A stretch of 64,000 bases of DNA, taken from positions 21,418,196 to 21,482,195 of the forward strand of contig NC_054873.1 of the NCBI RefSeq assembly GCF_018320785.1, given 5' to 3'. The DNA comes from Cheilinus undulatus (Eukaryota; Chordata; Actinopteri; Labriformes; Labridae). Below are positions 23,640 to 36,200 of this stretch, in pieces. Positions within the stretch are counted from its first letter, which is position 1. The number at the start of each line of letters is the position of its first letter. A model generated the notes under the pieces. That model made no database searches, was not told where the DNA came from, and was given only the letters and a program-made list of their open reading frames with translations. Made by a program: the position numbers and the translations under genes.

Positions 23640-24719
23640 TCTTTATTAAAAGAAAAAAACATACAGATGATGCATCTGCCTGTATACAACTATGAACAGT
23701 CTTTTCAAACACCCACAAAACTCCCCATTAAGTCCACAGAGCAGAAATATGTACAATTCAAGGTCTTTCTGTTTAAAACATGACAGTAAAGTGTTAACCT
23801 AGTCAAGGCCTTGATCTTAAAAGTGATAAATTGTGTTATTGCTTTATTATGAACGGATTAAAAGACCTGAAGTATTGAACAAATATTAGGACTGTATCAT
23901 TTAACCCATGTGTTTAATATTCACACCATTTATTAAAACAGACAAACAGCAGATGACGGCATGTTAAAGAAAATAATCATACAATGGCAGTCATCAAACA
24001 AAGGCACCACAAATGTTAACATCGGCGTTTCCTGTATGAGATTTTACAAGTTTGTAAAGCAAAGTTAACTTTGAAGGCACGGTCATAATCCCCACAGTCA
24101 TAAATCTATATATGGACAGATTTAAGTAGAAAGTGTTTCTTTGAATCTCTTCTGGATTACATTCAATTATAACTATATTATAATTCAGACTCATTTATAA
24201 ACATATATTCATCCAATATATATCTTATCAAATATAAAGTACATTGCTACTGTAAAAAAAACAGAATTTCTGTGTAGAATAAAAAGCAGTATTTACAAAG
24301 GTGCAGTGAGTACTACTCTGCATTTATGCTGTTAATGAAGCACAGCAGTGAGAAGATAAGGCACTAAAGTTCATCAACAGTTTCAAACAGCTTTAGTTTG
24401 ATCTGAATAAAAGTTGCTGTGACAGACAAGAAATCCCTGATTCCACACGAAAACAAACAGTGTTCAAACAAAGAGTCCATGCATAAGGTGCACACATCAG
24501 AGTCCATTGATCCACCTTTCTCGTAATGTCCTCAGTTCTACAAATATCCAGGAAGTCCTTCTCCATCATTCCTTCTTCCATCTGTTCTACATCCATGCTC
24601 CCATCTCAAAGTGTGGTAGATACATGTGAATTTATCATTTTTGAATAGTATGAAGAGCTAATTTAATCCAACATCTGAAAGGATTTCTTCTGCATGGGTG
24701 CTGGTAGAGAGTGGCTGAT
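23640..24719 (-). other. pkp3: Probable pkp3 3' untranslated region
   Basis: Downstream of the pkp3 stop on the minus strand there is AT-rich noncoding sequence with AATAAA (as TTTATT on +) at 23929-23934, 23843-23848 and 23642-23647. Which one is used cannot be told from sequence. The region between the sigirr and pkp3 poly(A) signals is only a few hundred bases. Confidence 0.5.
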
Positions 24720-27173
24720 TTAGATTGTCATATCTGCGAAATCCTGTTTCGTAAACCCTTTCTGTAAACACAAAGAAAAAAACATTATTACAACAGAGTA
24801 AGGACACAGCAAATGGGATTGTGTAAGTACTTATTGAAAAACTAATATTGTACATCATGAGTGTCAAGTTAAAGCTCCCTTCACTTTGGAATTTGACCTG
24901 AATTTGTGACCTTAGAGTTCACAATGCAAACCATTTCAGAGCTGTCTAACTCTCTGCTTTAAAGCTTTTTGTACAGCTCTACATATTTTATTGCAGGGTC
25001 TACGACGGTGGTTTACCCATCTGAGAATCAAATTCAAAAACTTGTGTGCAGAACAAGCTTTAATGCATTTTTTCTTTTGTCAGGACTTGTTCATTAGGAA
25101 ATAAGCTGAGCGCCGCACCCTTGGGAGGGGCAAGTCATGATTTGCAAAAAAACAGGCAGTGTAACTACCTGCTCACGCCCTGAGCAGGGACGCACACCTG
25201 AACATGGCTGGGTGTGAGTGTTGATAGAGCAGCAGTGTGAACAGTCAGAGATATATGGGTTGTTAACATATGCCGCCCAAATGACGAGGGACTTGCAGAG
25301 GGAGAGGAATGTGAGTCTTCACACACAGACGGTATCTCATCCACTCTCACTCTTTTCACGCTCAGGCACACACACAGATAAATCAAGAAGAAGGAGGGGC
25401 ACAATAAAGGAGAGATTTTCCACTGAGCTTGGACTTTAGTGTGCTTGTGCTTGTTGTTCTTGACTCTTTGTCGCCAGGTAACTTTTGGAAAAGAAGATTT
25501 ATGAAAGGCTTTCGACTGAAGACATGCTTCACCATGGTCTTTTTAAATCATTTTGTAAAATGCAGGTAAAATAAATGACTGAAGCAAGTTGACAAAAGAG
25601 GCTTAGAGGTGTTGCTTCTTGCAGGTAGAAGTTAGAGCTCCTGCAGGGGCTTTTTAGAAAATGAAAGATGATTGCTCTCTTTGACCTACAAAAACACACA
25701 ACAGTCAAAGAGAACATTGATTAATTCAGTTTTTATAGCCTGTTTACGGTTGGGCTTGAACAACCTTTATTTTTGCATTTTTTGAACAAAAAGATCCACT
25801 ATGAGCTACTTAGAAGTCTTAAAATTAAATAGGACAACTTTTTTGTCAGGAAATGCTACTTAAAAATGTGCAAGACAAGATCAGCCAAGACAGTCTGGCT
25901 GCAGACTGTGCACCTGAGACACTGTTTATCGCAGAACAAAAGTACACACTAAAACTTTTGAAGGGCTAAGCTAGGATTGGCATACCAAAATTTAAAAGTC
26001 AAAAACCTGACCTTCAACACCTGATTACAAAATTTCTAATAAAGCAGGGAAAAAGTCTGCCTACAGGGAGAAAGCTTGTCCTCCATGACAACACTTTACT
26101 GCAGAAAGTTTAGCTTACATAGCTCTGTCAGCTGCATAAGCTACGTAGATAGAGCTATGTAGCTAACAACGTCAAAGCTAAGCTCACAAACCAGCTACAT
26201 AAAAGCATATCTATGTTACCAGTTTAGCAAGGTTAGCTTTAGCCATGTTAAAGCTCCCAACGCTAAAGCTCACAATGCTAAAGCTCACACTGCTGAAGCT
26301 CACGTTGCTAAAGCTAACTTAGCAATAGATAATGTAGCTATGTAGCTTAGGGTAATATCCCAAAGAAGCTATGTGAGCTACATAGGTACATTATTTACGT
26401 AGCTAAATAAGCTGTAGCTATATTTGCTAAAGCTCATGTTGCTAAAGCTAACACACCTTCATTGGCTTTTGTAATAACTGTAATTGCGCAGCTAGCGTAG
26501 CAATGTTAGCTTTAGCTAAAGCTAATGAAGCTACACTGTTCATGTAACAACTTCTGAAACGGGTCTATACATCATTTAATTTTCAGAGTAGACCTCTGAC
26601 CCTTTACTCTGGTTTATTTATGAACTGTACCAACTTTATTTATGATATGTAATTTTCTACTGCATTTCTACAATTAAATCATGTCAACAACTGTCTTCAT
26701 GTTTTGTTTGCTTCCTGCTACAATGCAATTTGTTGCTGGCTATTTAAACTTTTTGTTTCATTCTTCTTGATTTCAGTATTAATTCTAGATCTCATGTCTT
26801 ACTTTAGATAAGATTAAGGATTCATTTGATCTATATTTTGTGTTTTTTTTATATGATCTTTATGAAAAGTTATAACAAACAAATTGCCACTTGTAAGATT
26901 AATGAGGTGCTCTGAATTCAACTGAACATTCAGAACCTGAGAAACTTCTTAACTAAACTTCTCTCTAGCATTTAAACAGATGGCATGAACATTTAAATAC
27001 TAAACAGGAAAATACACTTCTTAAGTAAGCAGTGTCTATTTTATTTGGATGCTCTATTATCTTTTAGATTCTTTATGTCACTTACATCTCTGTATTGTTT
27101 GTGCAGTTTCTTGTACTGGAACATGTTGCTGAGAACTGTGGCTGCTGCTCTAGATGCTTTTATCTTCCCAGAG

Positions 27174-27207
<34 letters not shown>

Positions 27208-30200
27208 TTTATCCAAGTTTAATACTTGTTACAAATAAAACAGTGTACAAAGATGCTGTTTTTTGTAATATTCAACATCAGTGATGGAGTATGAAAATTA
27301 AGTCCACAGACGTCTCACCTGCTGTCGTGTGAATTCTTGATTCCAACCAGTTTAGGCAGTCCTTCAAAGAAGGCAATGTCTCGTGCAGCTAAAGAAGTGC
27401 CGGTCACCAGGTTATTGAGAACTCCACAGATGTTGACCACCACCTCGCTGGACGGCTCCTTCTGGTGTCCGTCTGTAGGCAGCTTGTTCACGAGGTGTTG
27501 GATCACTGAAGTGGCTAGAAAAAACAACAGTATTGTTAGCATCATATAATTAAAACTCACTTTAGATATTAACTACTCAAAAATCTTCTTTGAGTTCAAA
27601 TTTTTTGCTAAATTTTAATAAAGTTTTTACTGATTTTATGTATTTCATCTACTGTCATTTTATTGTTTTTTTTTAATTATTGTGATCTTCATAATAACAG
27701 ATCTCGGGCATCTAAATCTTTCTTAGTAAATTATCTAATACCAGAAAGTAACATGATTAAATTTTTTTTTTAAACTGAAATATGTAAATATGAATATGTA
27801 GGTTTAAATGAATAAGCTCCTCACAGTCATATTAAATCTCATTTACCATGAGAGACTGGCTGTGGTGGTGGGGTTGCTGCCATCTTTAGTTCTAATTTTC
27901 TTAGCCCCCCCAAACCAAGGCTGAATCAAACTTTGTTTGAAAGCCTTACTCTAAATCTGGATTCTCTGAATTCCTTTCTAACTTAGTCCTTATCACCAAT
28001 TAAATAATTACCGAAGGGGACTTTAACATCCCAGTCGATGTTAAAATGATAGCCATAGCATTACTTTCATGTCATTATAAGACTCAACTGGCTTCACACA
28101 GGGTGTTAATAAACCTACTAGGGTGGTCTAGGTGCAGTTGAAACTAGTTTTACCCTTGACCTCGTTCTAGCATATGGCCCAGAGATCAATAATTGAGCAG
28201 TTTACCTAGATAATCCTCTTATATCTGATCATTTCCTGATTACTTTCAATATCACCCTGCTAGATCTCACAACACGACAAAGTACTATGTTCTGTAGAAG
28301 CTTAACTGATAGGGCTGAGGAAGCAGTTCTAGCTGCTTTAAATTTGTTATCTTGTTATAATCCAGAGTTGAGTTCCCAGTCAGGTTTAAGGGTTTGTTCT
28401 TATCAATTAAACTGGATTTTGTTGCCTTAAGTGTGCATTTTTGCTGCTACTTTTTTTTTTGTAATTTTCCACCCTATCATGGACAGGAAATGGCTAAGGT
28501 TTTGGATGTCAGATCCCACAGAGAAACTTTAAAAAACAACCAGAAGTCAAGCTGAACAGACTTCAGAACATCAGTCAGTGTCAGAGAGATGCTATTTGTT
28601 TCTCATACAGTATTACAGCCTATGTGATTATCAAAGCTGTTCCAGTGACCTCTGGTTTTGTGTGGTCACAAAAAACAAGAAATTCCACAGAAAACCCGTA
28701 TCTCTGTTTATTCTGATCACATTGCAGTGATATAGGGAAAAACTATGACAAGAATCTTTGGTCAAAACCTGTTAAAACTGATGTAACAGAAGAAAAATGT
28801 TTACTATTCTTTAGAGATAAAAGTGTGCGACTTAACCCCCACTTGAGTTTGAGACGTAAAGATCCTGCAAAGGAACTAAAGAGCAGTTTATGTGGTAAAA
28901 CTGAAGGCACATCAAAACAGAAAGTCACAGAAAACACTGTTACTTATGCAACACTGTTAAGGGCTAACTAATTATCAGGGCCTTTGAAAGGCAACAGTTT
29001 CAGTGAACTCTGGTGTTTGGTCAAAAAAAAAGACAGGAAATACCACAGACAGTCCATATCTCTGTTTTCTCTAATCAAGTTGCACTAGTATAAAAGGTTG
29101 TACTCCTGCATTTTGGTCCAGTTTAATGAAAAAACATCTCATATTTTTCCGTGTTGTTAGGTTTGTTGTAAACCTTTTTAAAGTGATGTAACAATCTAAA
29201 GTGTGGCTAAAATAAACCAATTATCTCATCTAAATTTGAATGAATTCCTAGTTATTCCTAACCTGACACGCCAGATGGATTTGTTTCACATATCCATCTG
29301 GGAAAGCTTTAATAGGAAACGTTTGGGAAAGGACAGAGGCTTTTAAAAAAACTCGGAGTGTGATTGGATAAACGTTCTGTCACATCTCTATGGGCCAATC
29401 AGAGCAACAAAACATGCGACGTAACCGCTATCGAGCTGCACGTGCGCAGCTTCCCAGGAGTAATGTGAAAAATGGCGACCAAAGACATGTTAGTACACAA
29501 CTTCTGTCGTTTTAGAAAAGAAAACAACTCACTGCTGTTCTTTGTTCTTCTTTTAACATAGAAATGTCACAAGTTCTGATAAAACTGGTGCTTTAGCAGC
29601 ATCCAAGCTAAGCTCTTCCGCCAATCGCACCAGCCTCTTATTGCTTCCTGTTTATGTCATGACTGCGCTGCACCTGAAAGTACTGCTCCTCATCGCTGAT
29701 TGGTCCTGTCACTTTTTAACCAGGCCCAAATGGTTCAGATGGGAGCTTTGCAAGATGGATTCACCAGTGAGAAACAAAGAAAAGGGCGTATCCATCTGCT
29801 TTGCAAGGTTAAGTTATTCCTATTTGCAGATAAGTTTCTGAATTGCTCACCCAAATTTTTAAGCTTTGAAAATATGAATTGAAACCAAGCCAATTCCAGC
29901 TTATATTGTGAAATATTTCTATTTTTAGGCCTGCTCATTAACAGGATACCCAGAGGCATCACATTATTTCAAACTAAAATAAAAAGACTTACCCATGGAC
30001 TCCTTGTTAGTGGCATGGCGGGACAAGTTTCGGAGGAAGCCTGTTAGAGATCGCAGCTCCAGATCACGCTCAGTACGCAGGCGGTCCATGACTACGGGCT
30101 GCACACGGTCCTGCTCCAGAGCCACCCGGCTCAAAACAGATGCCCACTGTAGGAAAAATAGAGAGAGAGACTCTCAAGACTACTGAAAGTGATTGATTTT

Positions 30201-33200
30201 ACAGGAAAGCAGATGGATAAGCTGCATACCCTCTTGTCCCCAGCGGTGATGTTCTGCAGTGCTCCAGCGGCTGCCTCACGGGTGGTGGAGTTGATCTCAC
30301 AATCACGCAGCAAACGGGTGTACAGACTCACAATCTGCGGGTGCCACAGCCACTCCACACCCTTTGGCACTCGGGCGACCTCAGAGAAAGTGAGCAGACT
30401 GTGGTTCTTTTGCTGTCAGGGGGGAGGAAGACAAAAAAAAAGCAGTGTTAAGACAGCCTAATACAAGCACACCAAACGCTTAAACGTGAATCTGACATGT
30501 GCCTACATTTTTGGCCTTTCTGCTCTGAGGTGTGAAGCAGCCAATGGCTTCACCCATTCCTGAATCTTGGTCTCTGGTTGGTCCTTCCAGGCGCATCATG
30601 GCAGACGGAGGCATCTCACTGTATAGCTGGTAGGAGAGGTTCCTCAGGACACATGCTGCATTTTCCACACCCTAGAAAAAACAAACATTCAGACAGATAA
30701 ATACACAACACTGGAGCAGTAACAGCTGCTTTGATCCAGCTCCTGCTAGGCCTCCTCCCTCACCTTGTCTTCTGCCTTGTTGTCATCGAGGGAGAGCTTG
30801 ATGTAGCTCACCAGAGACTCCACCAGGCCGTGTGTTTCTCTCATCTGCTGACGGGTCTTCTCACTCACAGAGCTCAGATTCCTGAGCACACAGAGGGAGT
30901 GAGAGGTCAGAGTGATTTCATTTTAGAGTCAGTCAAAAGGAAGCATGCGTGTCATTACTTTGACCAGATGGTGCAAATAAGAGCAGTGTGGGAGGGTGTT
31001 TCCACTTTAGGCACTGTGTTGCAGCAATACGCCATTGAGGGAGAATTTTGTAAGACAAATAACACACCAATGGAAATATTTTACCGATGATAAATAAGTG
31101 TAAGATAAAACCACTAGTTTTAGCAAAAATGAGCACAACTGGAGGCTGAAGAGACTTAAACTACAGTGTAAAAGTGATGGGTGTGGTAAAAGCTTCCGTA
31201 GCTTTCAGTTGATGCAAGAGCTGGAATCTCCTGACAGAACAAGTTCCCAACATGTAAATAAGAGAAAAAGCAGATGCCTATGTAGCAGACAGAAATGCAC
31301 TCTAACAACGGAGCATGTTTCAACAACAGATAAGTGAAGGGCACCTGAGGCATCCTGTAGTGTTGTAGAAGATTTCAGCCTCAGACGGGGACTGCTGCAT
31401 GTAGTCTGCTTCCCCTCCGCCTGACTGAGGAATCAGGATCTTGTCAGTGAGCTCATGAAGCGTCTCACGGGCCAATTTGTCCTTCAGGTTGTCTTTGGAT
31501 GAAAGGTTCCAGAGGATACCTACACAAATACACAAACACTGTTAAAACTTCCCTTCTCGTGCTTTACAGGAAGCTTAAATTGAGGAAATGGTTTCACATT
31601 TATGGAAAGAGAAGATCCGATCCATTCAGGGTGAAGTTACAGACATCAGTTTAGCTTAGCTTAGCATAAAATTTGTAAACAAAGCTTAAAGCTATTCTGA
31701 CTTGTCCAAAGTAAACAGAAAACAACTCTTTGTAAGGGAAAAGCTAAATTTAAACATTTACGTTGGTAAGTTAAATCTGTATGAAACATTAGAAAAAAGG
31801 AAAAAAAAAAATAATCGAAGGCTCTGGGGGCCTGGTATTTCTTGACTGGGTAGTAGATCTGTCACAGTACCAGACTAAAACTTTAAACCAAACCAGTACA
31901 AATTAAATAATACCCGTTTTGATTCCTATACAACAAAAAATACTTTTTTTTTTAACTTTGCATTTATAGGCATTTTAAAACAGAGCACTGGCAACACATC
32001 AAATCCCGAGAAAAACAAAGCAAATACAAACGACAAGCGTTCATGAGGTCATGGACTGAACAGTAAATATGAATGGCATTTTTTCACAGTTTTCGCTCCC
32101 ACTCCTTTTTGGAGCTGTTTAGTGTGGGTTGGGCTCTAAAAGATGTAACAGTTTAACTATTCTTATAAAGAGGCCATCAGTAGGCCACCTTTCTAAAACA
32201 AATACTTTGTGATTGCCTTTTTGATAGTGCTAGCAGGATCTTCAGGAAGTTAACATCATCTCTATTAAGTCCATCAAGGAAATGTGCGAGGCAGGGGGAG
32301 GAAACCCTGAATTTTTGGGGTGATTGTTGGCCAAAGGTGCTGACAGAATTAAAACACATGTCCATGAACAACCATGAATGACCAAAAATCTTAAGCTATT
32401 TCCTGCACTGTCTAAATTGCTCAAATACACTCACAAGTATTTCTGTAATTCAAAAAGTGTCACCTCCTCTGCTCTGTCTGTTCCTTAAAAAGATAAATGT
32501 AACTTTTTGTCTAGTAATCGACGTCGGTATTTGCCCCCCTGTGAACTGGAATATACAACAGCTGCTCTCTATTTTGGTTGCAGCAGCTTTGGGTCAAAAA
32601 TATGACTGGAGATGTTAAATTTTTTAAAGCATTAGTACTTTTTGTACTATCCATCAGCTTAAGTGCTGCAGGGGAAAAAACACAAGCTTCTATGTTTGGA
32701 GTCCTTGTGTTAAGCTAAGCTAACCTGCAGCTGCCTTTAGTTTCATTTAGCGTGCAGACATTATAGAGATATTAGTCGACTTACTTTGAGGAAAGAGAGC
32801 AAAATAAGTTCATTTTGCAAATTGTTGAATTATTCTAGAAAGGATAACATTGTTATACAGGAACTGAAAATCTACCCAAATATATTTAAAGGGGATGTTT
32901 CTGTAGTAATCTGCACATTTATTTGAGTATTAGTATTATCTACCAGCCTACATCGTGTAAAAAAAGCCAACCCAGTCCTTTGTGTGTGGTCTGCATATGC
33001 CTGAAAACAAGGAATCTGTCCTTGTGACATCCAAATATGTCTTTACAATGATATCTGCCCTTCACCTGACATTTCCACCCAAGACCGCCCATAAGGGGGG
33101 ACAAAGGGGAGAGCTTTCTGGGGCCCAGCCAAATGGGGGACCATGGAGGTCAGCAAAATCCTGATCCGTTGGAAAGATAAGCTGTGATAAGCTGTGTAAC

Positions 33201-36200
33201 CATATTTTATTTTTAACCTGAATAATAATTCCTTTATCAGAGCAACAGAAATATTTTTATGTATTAATGCTGTAGTACTATGTAGCCTTTTCAAGATGCA
33301 AAAAATCTTTTTTATTGGTAATGTTCACAATGTGGATGGGCTTATAGAACCAAATTATTAGGAAAATAATGTCAGACAGCAGGATGCTGGAAAATAATAG
33401 AGAAGAAGCTGTGATAACTTTAGTGGAAAATGATTAAATGATTAAAACAACACAGAAATGGGCTGCAAGTAGAAAAAAGTTATAAGTTGTCACGAGTCTT
33501 AAAGTCTTGAAAAAGGGGTGAAAACAAATTGGAGAAAGAAAAAAAAGTGTTCAAATTGGCCAAAAAAATTGGTTGAAAGTGGCAAAAAAGTGGTAAAAAT
33601 GGATTTAAAAAGATTAAAAGTGTCAGAAATGGGTTTTAAAAGTGGTAACAAGGTGTTTAAAAGTAGCACTTATTGAACAAATAAGACCCAAAAACACACT
33701 GACACACTTTTCAGCTCCAAAATGAGATAACGATTATCCAGGATGTAAGCATCAATGCTACTGATCCAACACACATGCATTGACCGTAAATGAAGTCCAA
33801 CGGGGAGGGCCCATTAATTGGGTTTTGCAGGGTCCCAGCCAATTCTGTGGGCAGGTCTGTCTCCCCCAATAAATCTCCATCCACGGTCATGGAAGCACAC
33901 AGTTGTGCTCTTGTCAGCACATCCCGCAGGAGAGAAAGGGACGGGGTGAAAAGGAGCACATTTGCATTAAAGATGCATAAACCAAAGTCAAGTGTTCTGA
34001 ACAAGGCTATTTAGAGCTGGTTTATACAGGGTCAAAAACCCCAAGTGCTTGATCCATGTTACAGTCTGACCAAAGCACAGCACAGATTTTTCATTTAGAC
34101 CACAGGAAACTGTGCTCAAAGGTAGAAAATGGCTATGAAACATCACCTTTTCAACCTTCAAGACAGAAAAGTTAAAATGGTATTAAAGTTTTAAGCATAA
34201 GTTGGAGCTCTGAGGGAAAGATAAGACTCCTTTGTTACATTTTGGCAAATTCCCCAGAAAAAAAAAAGGTGCACAGGTAGATAAACTCTGCTGCTCAGCT
34301 CTCTTATCTATCACTGACATGAATATACAGCTATTTCACAGATAGTAATCAAGGTGTAACAGCTCAAAGCAAAGACTGACAAGGCCTCCACTCATAAAAG
34401 GGAGCGGCAGATATACTGTTAGTCCACAGGCCCAGACAACTCCCACACACTCCTCTTCACACACCCTATAGGACTACAGCTCAACCCTGCATACATGGTT
34501 CACACTCAGACACGCCAATCTTCACACACTCTAGGGTTAAGTTGCAACATCTTTCTCTGAATATCCAGTTAGAGTTGAATTGATGAGAACATATGACAGG
34601 CAGTTTTGCTGAAGTCGGATATTTGTGAGTGATGACAGCAGATGAACTTATGGGAAAGTTAGAGAGCTGCAGGGTTGCAAGGCTGAGTTCACAGGAAACA
34701 GTAACACTTTGCTTAAACACAGAACCAGGATTTTTATATGCCAAAAAGAATATCATTTTCTGCCAGTAAATGCCTGGAAAGTGGATTCTTATGAAAGATT
34801 TTAGTTACAGTAAGCGAATGTTCTATTTCCTTGGTGTGGAAAAATATCAACTTTAAAGTCTACTGATACTGAAAGAACTCCAAGGGCACCAATGTAATAA
34901 CTTTAGTATCCAAGTTTTTCTTTATCTGCTCTTCATTTTCCACCTGAGGCAACTGTCCAATACCAGCTGTCTGAGATCAGATCTGCTTGTTGTGTCATGT
35001 CATAATTTCAATAACTGCGATTGGGATTTTCCTACCTGTGATGTTTTTGCGCAGCTCGTCATCATTCTCCTTCAGCGCCTCCACAAGCTGTGGGATGCCG
35101 CCCTCCTCGATGAGGGCCACCTTGTTGTCCATGTTCTCATAGATGAGGTTGCGTGTGGCGCCGGTGGCAAAACGCTGCACTTCCTGGTTTTCAGAGTTGA
35201 AAAGATTCACCAGCTCGCCAATTCCCTTCAGGCGACGCACCTAGAGACAAGGGCGGAAAAATCAGCATTGGATGTTTGTATCCTTTATTGCATGTTTTGG
35301 TGATAAAGGAATTCAAAACTTATTATTTCTATTTTAAGCATTTTTTCGCATGGATTAAAGCTCCTACATGTAGCCCATACTACACTAGAGAATTTTGCAT
35401 ATCTTCAATCATTCCAGTAACCTGACACGCCAGATGGATTTGTTTTACATATCATCTGGGAAAGCTTCAATAGAAAATGTTTGGGAAAAGGCAAAGGCTT
35501 TGAAAAAAAACTCGGAGTGTGATAGGGTGAATGTTTTGTCTGTCACATCTCCACCGGCCAATCAGAGCAACAAAACACGTGATGTAGCAACTATTGAGCA
35601 GCAGCTGCTGAGAATAACGCGAAACATGACGACTGTAGACATGTACATACTCGACTTTTGTCGTTTTTGAAAAGAAAACAACTCACTGCTGTTCTTTGTT
35701 CTTCTTTTAACGAAGAAATTTCATCAAGCTCTGATAAAACTGGTGCTTTAGCAGCATCCACGCTAATCTCTTCCACCATAATTGCACCGGCCTCTTGTTG
35801 CTGCTTGCTTGCATCTCAACTGCCCCTCATCACTGATTGGTCCTGTCACTTTCTAACCAGGCCCAAATGGTTCAGATAGGAGCTTTGAAAGATGGATTTG
35901 CCAGTGAAAAACAAGGAAAGGGCATATCCATCTGCTTTGCAAGGTTATCATTCTAGCCTTTGTTTGTAGAAAAATGGTTGCAGTCTTAAATCGTTTATTT
36001 AGGCTTTTTAAAGATTATTTTGACATGAAAGCTGAAGACAGACATGCACCAAACTGTGCTTGGATTAGTTATTAATCCTGTGACTGTGTTGAGGACATGA
36101 ACTCTATAAATGTGTGGCAAGCTAAACCAGTTCCCGTATTTAAGCATTTTTCTATACTAGTAGAGGAGGTTGCCAAATTCTAAGACTGAAATAAAAACAT

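Noticed and set aside
24658-24867. Minus-strand frame ending in LSTSTHAEEILSDVGLN as the pkp3 C-terminus
   Set aside because: Exon 12 ends in phase 0, so the last exon must be read in a different frame, giving KGFTKQDFADMTI and a stop at 24720, which matches the plakophilin end.
30731-31090. Plus-strand open frame of 119 codons
   Set aside because: It is antisense to pkp3 exon 7 (30764-30881) and its flanks; the minus strand shows conserved armadillo sequence with splice sites.
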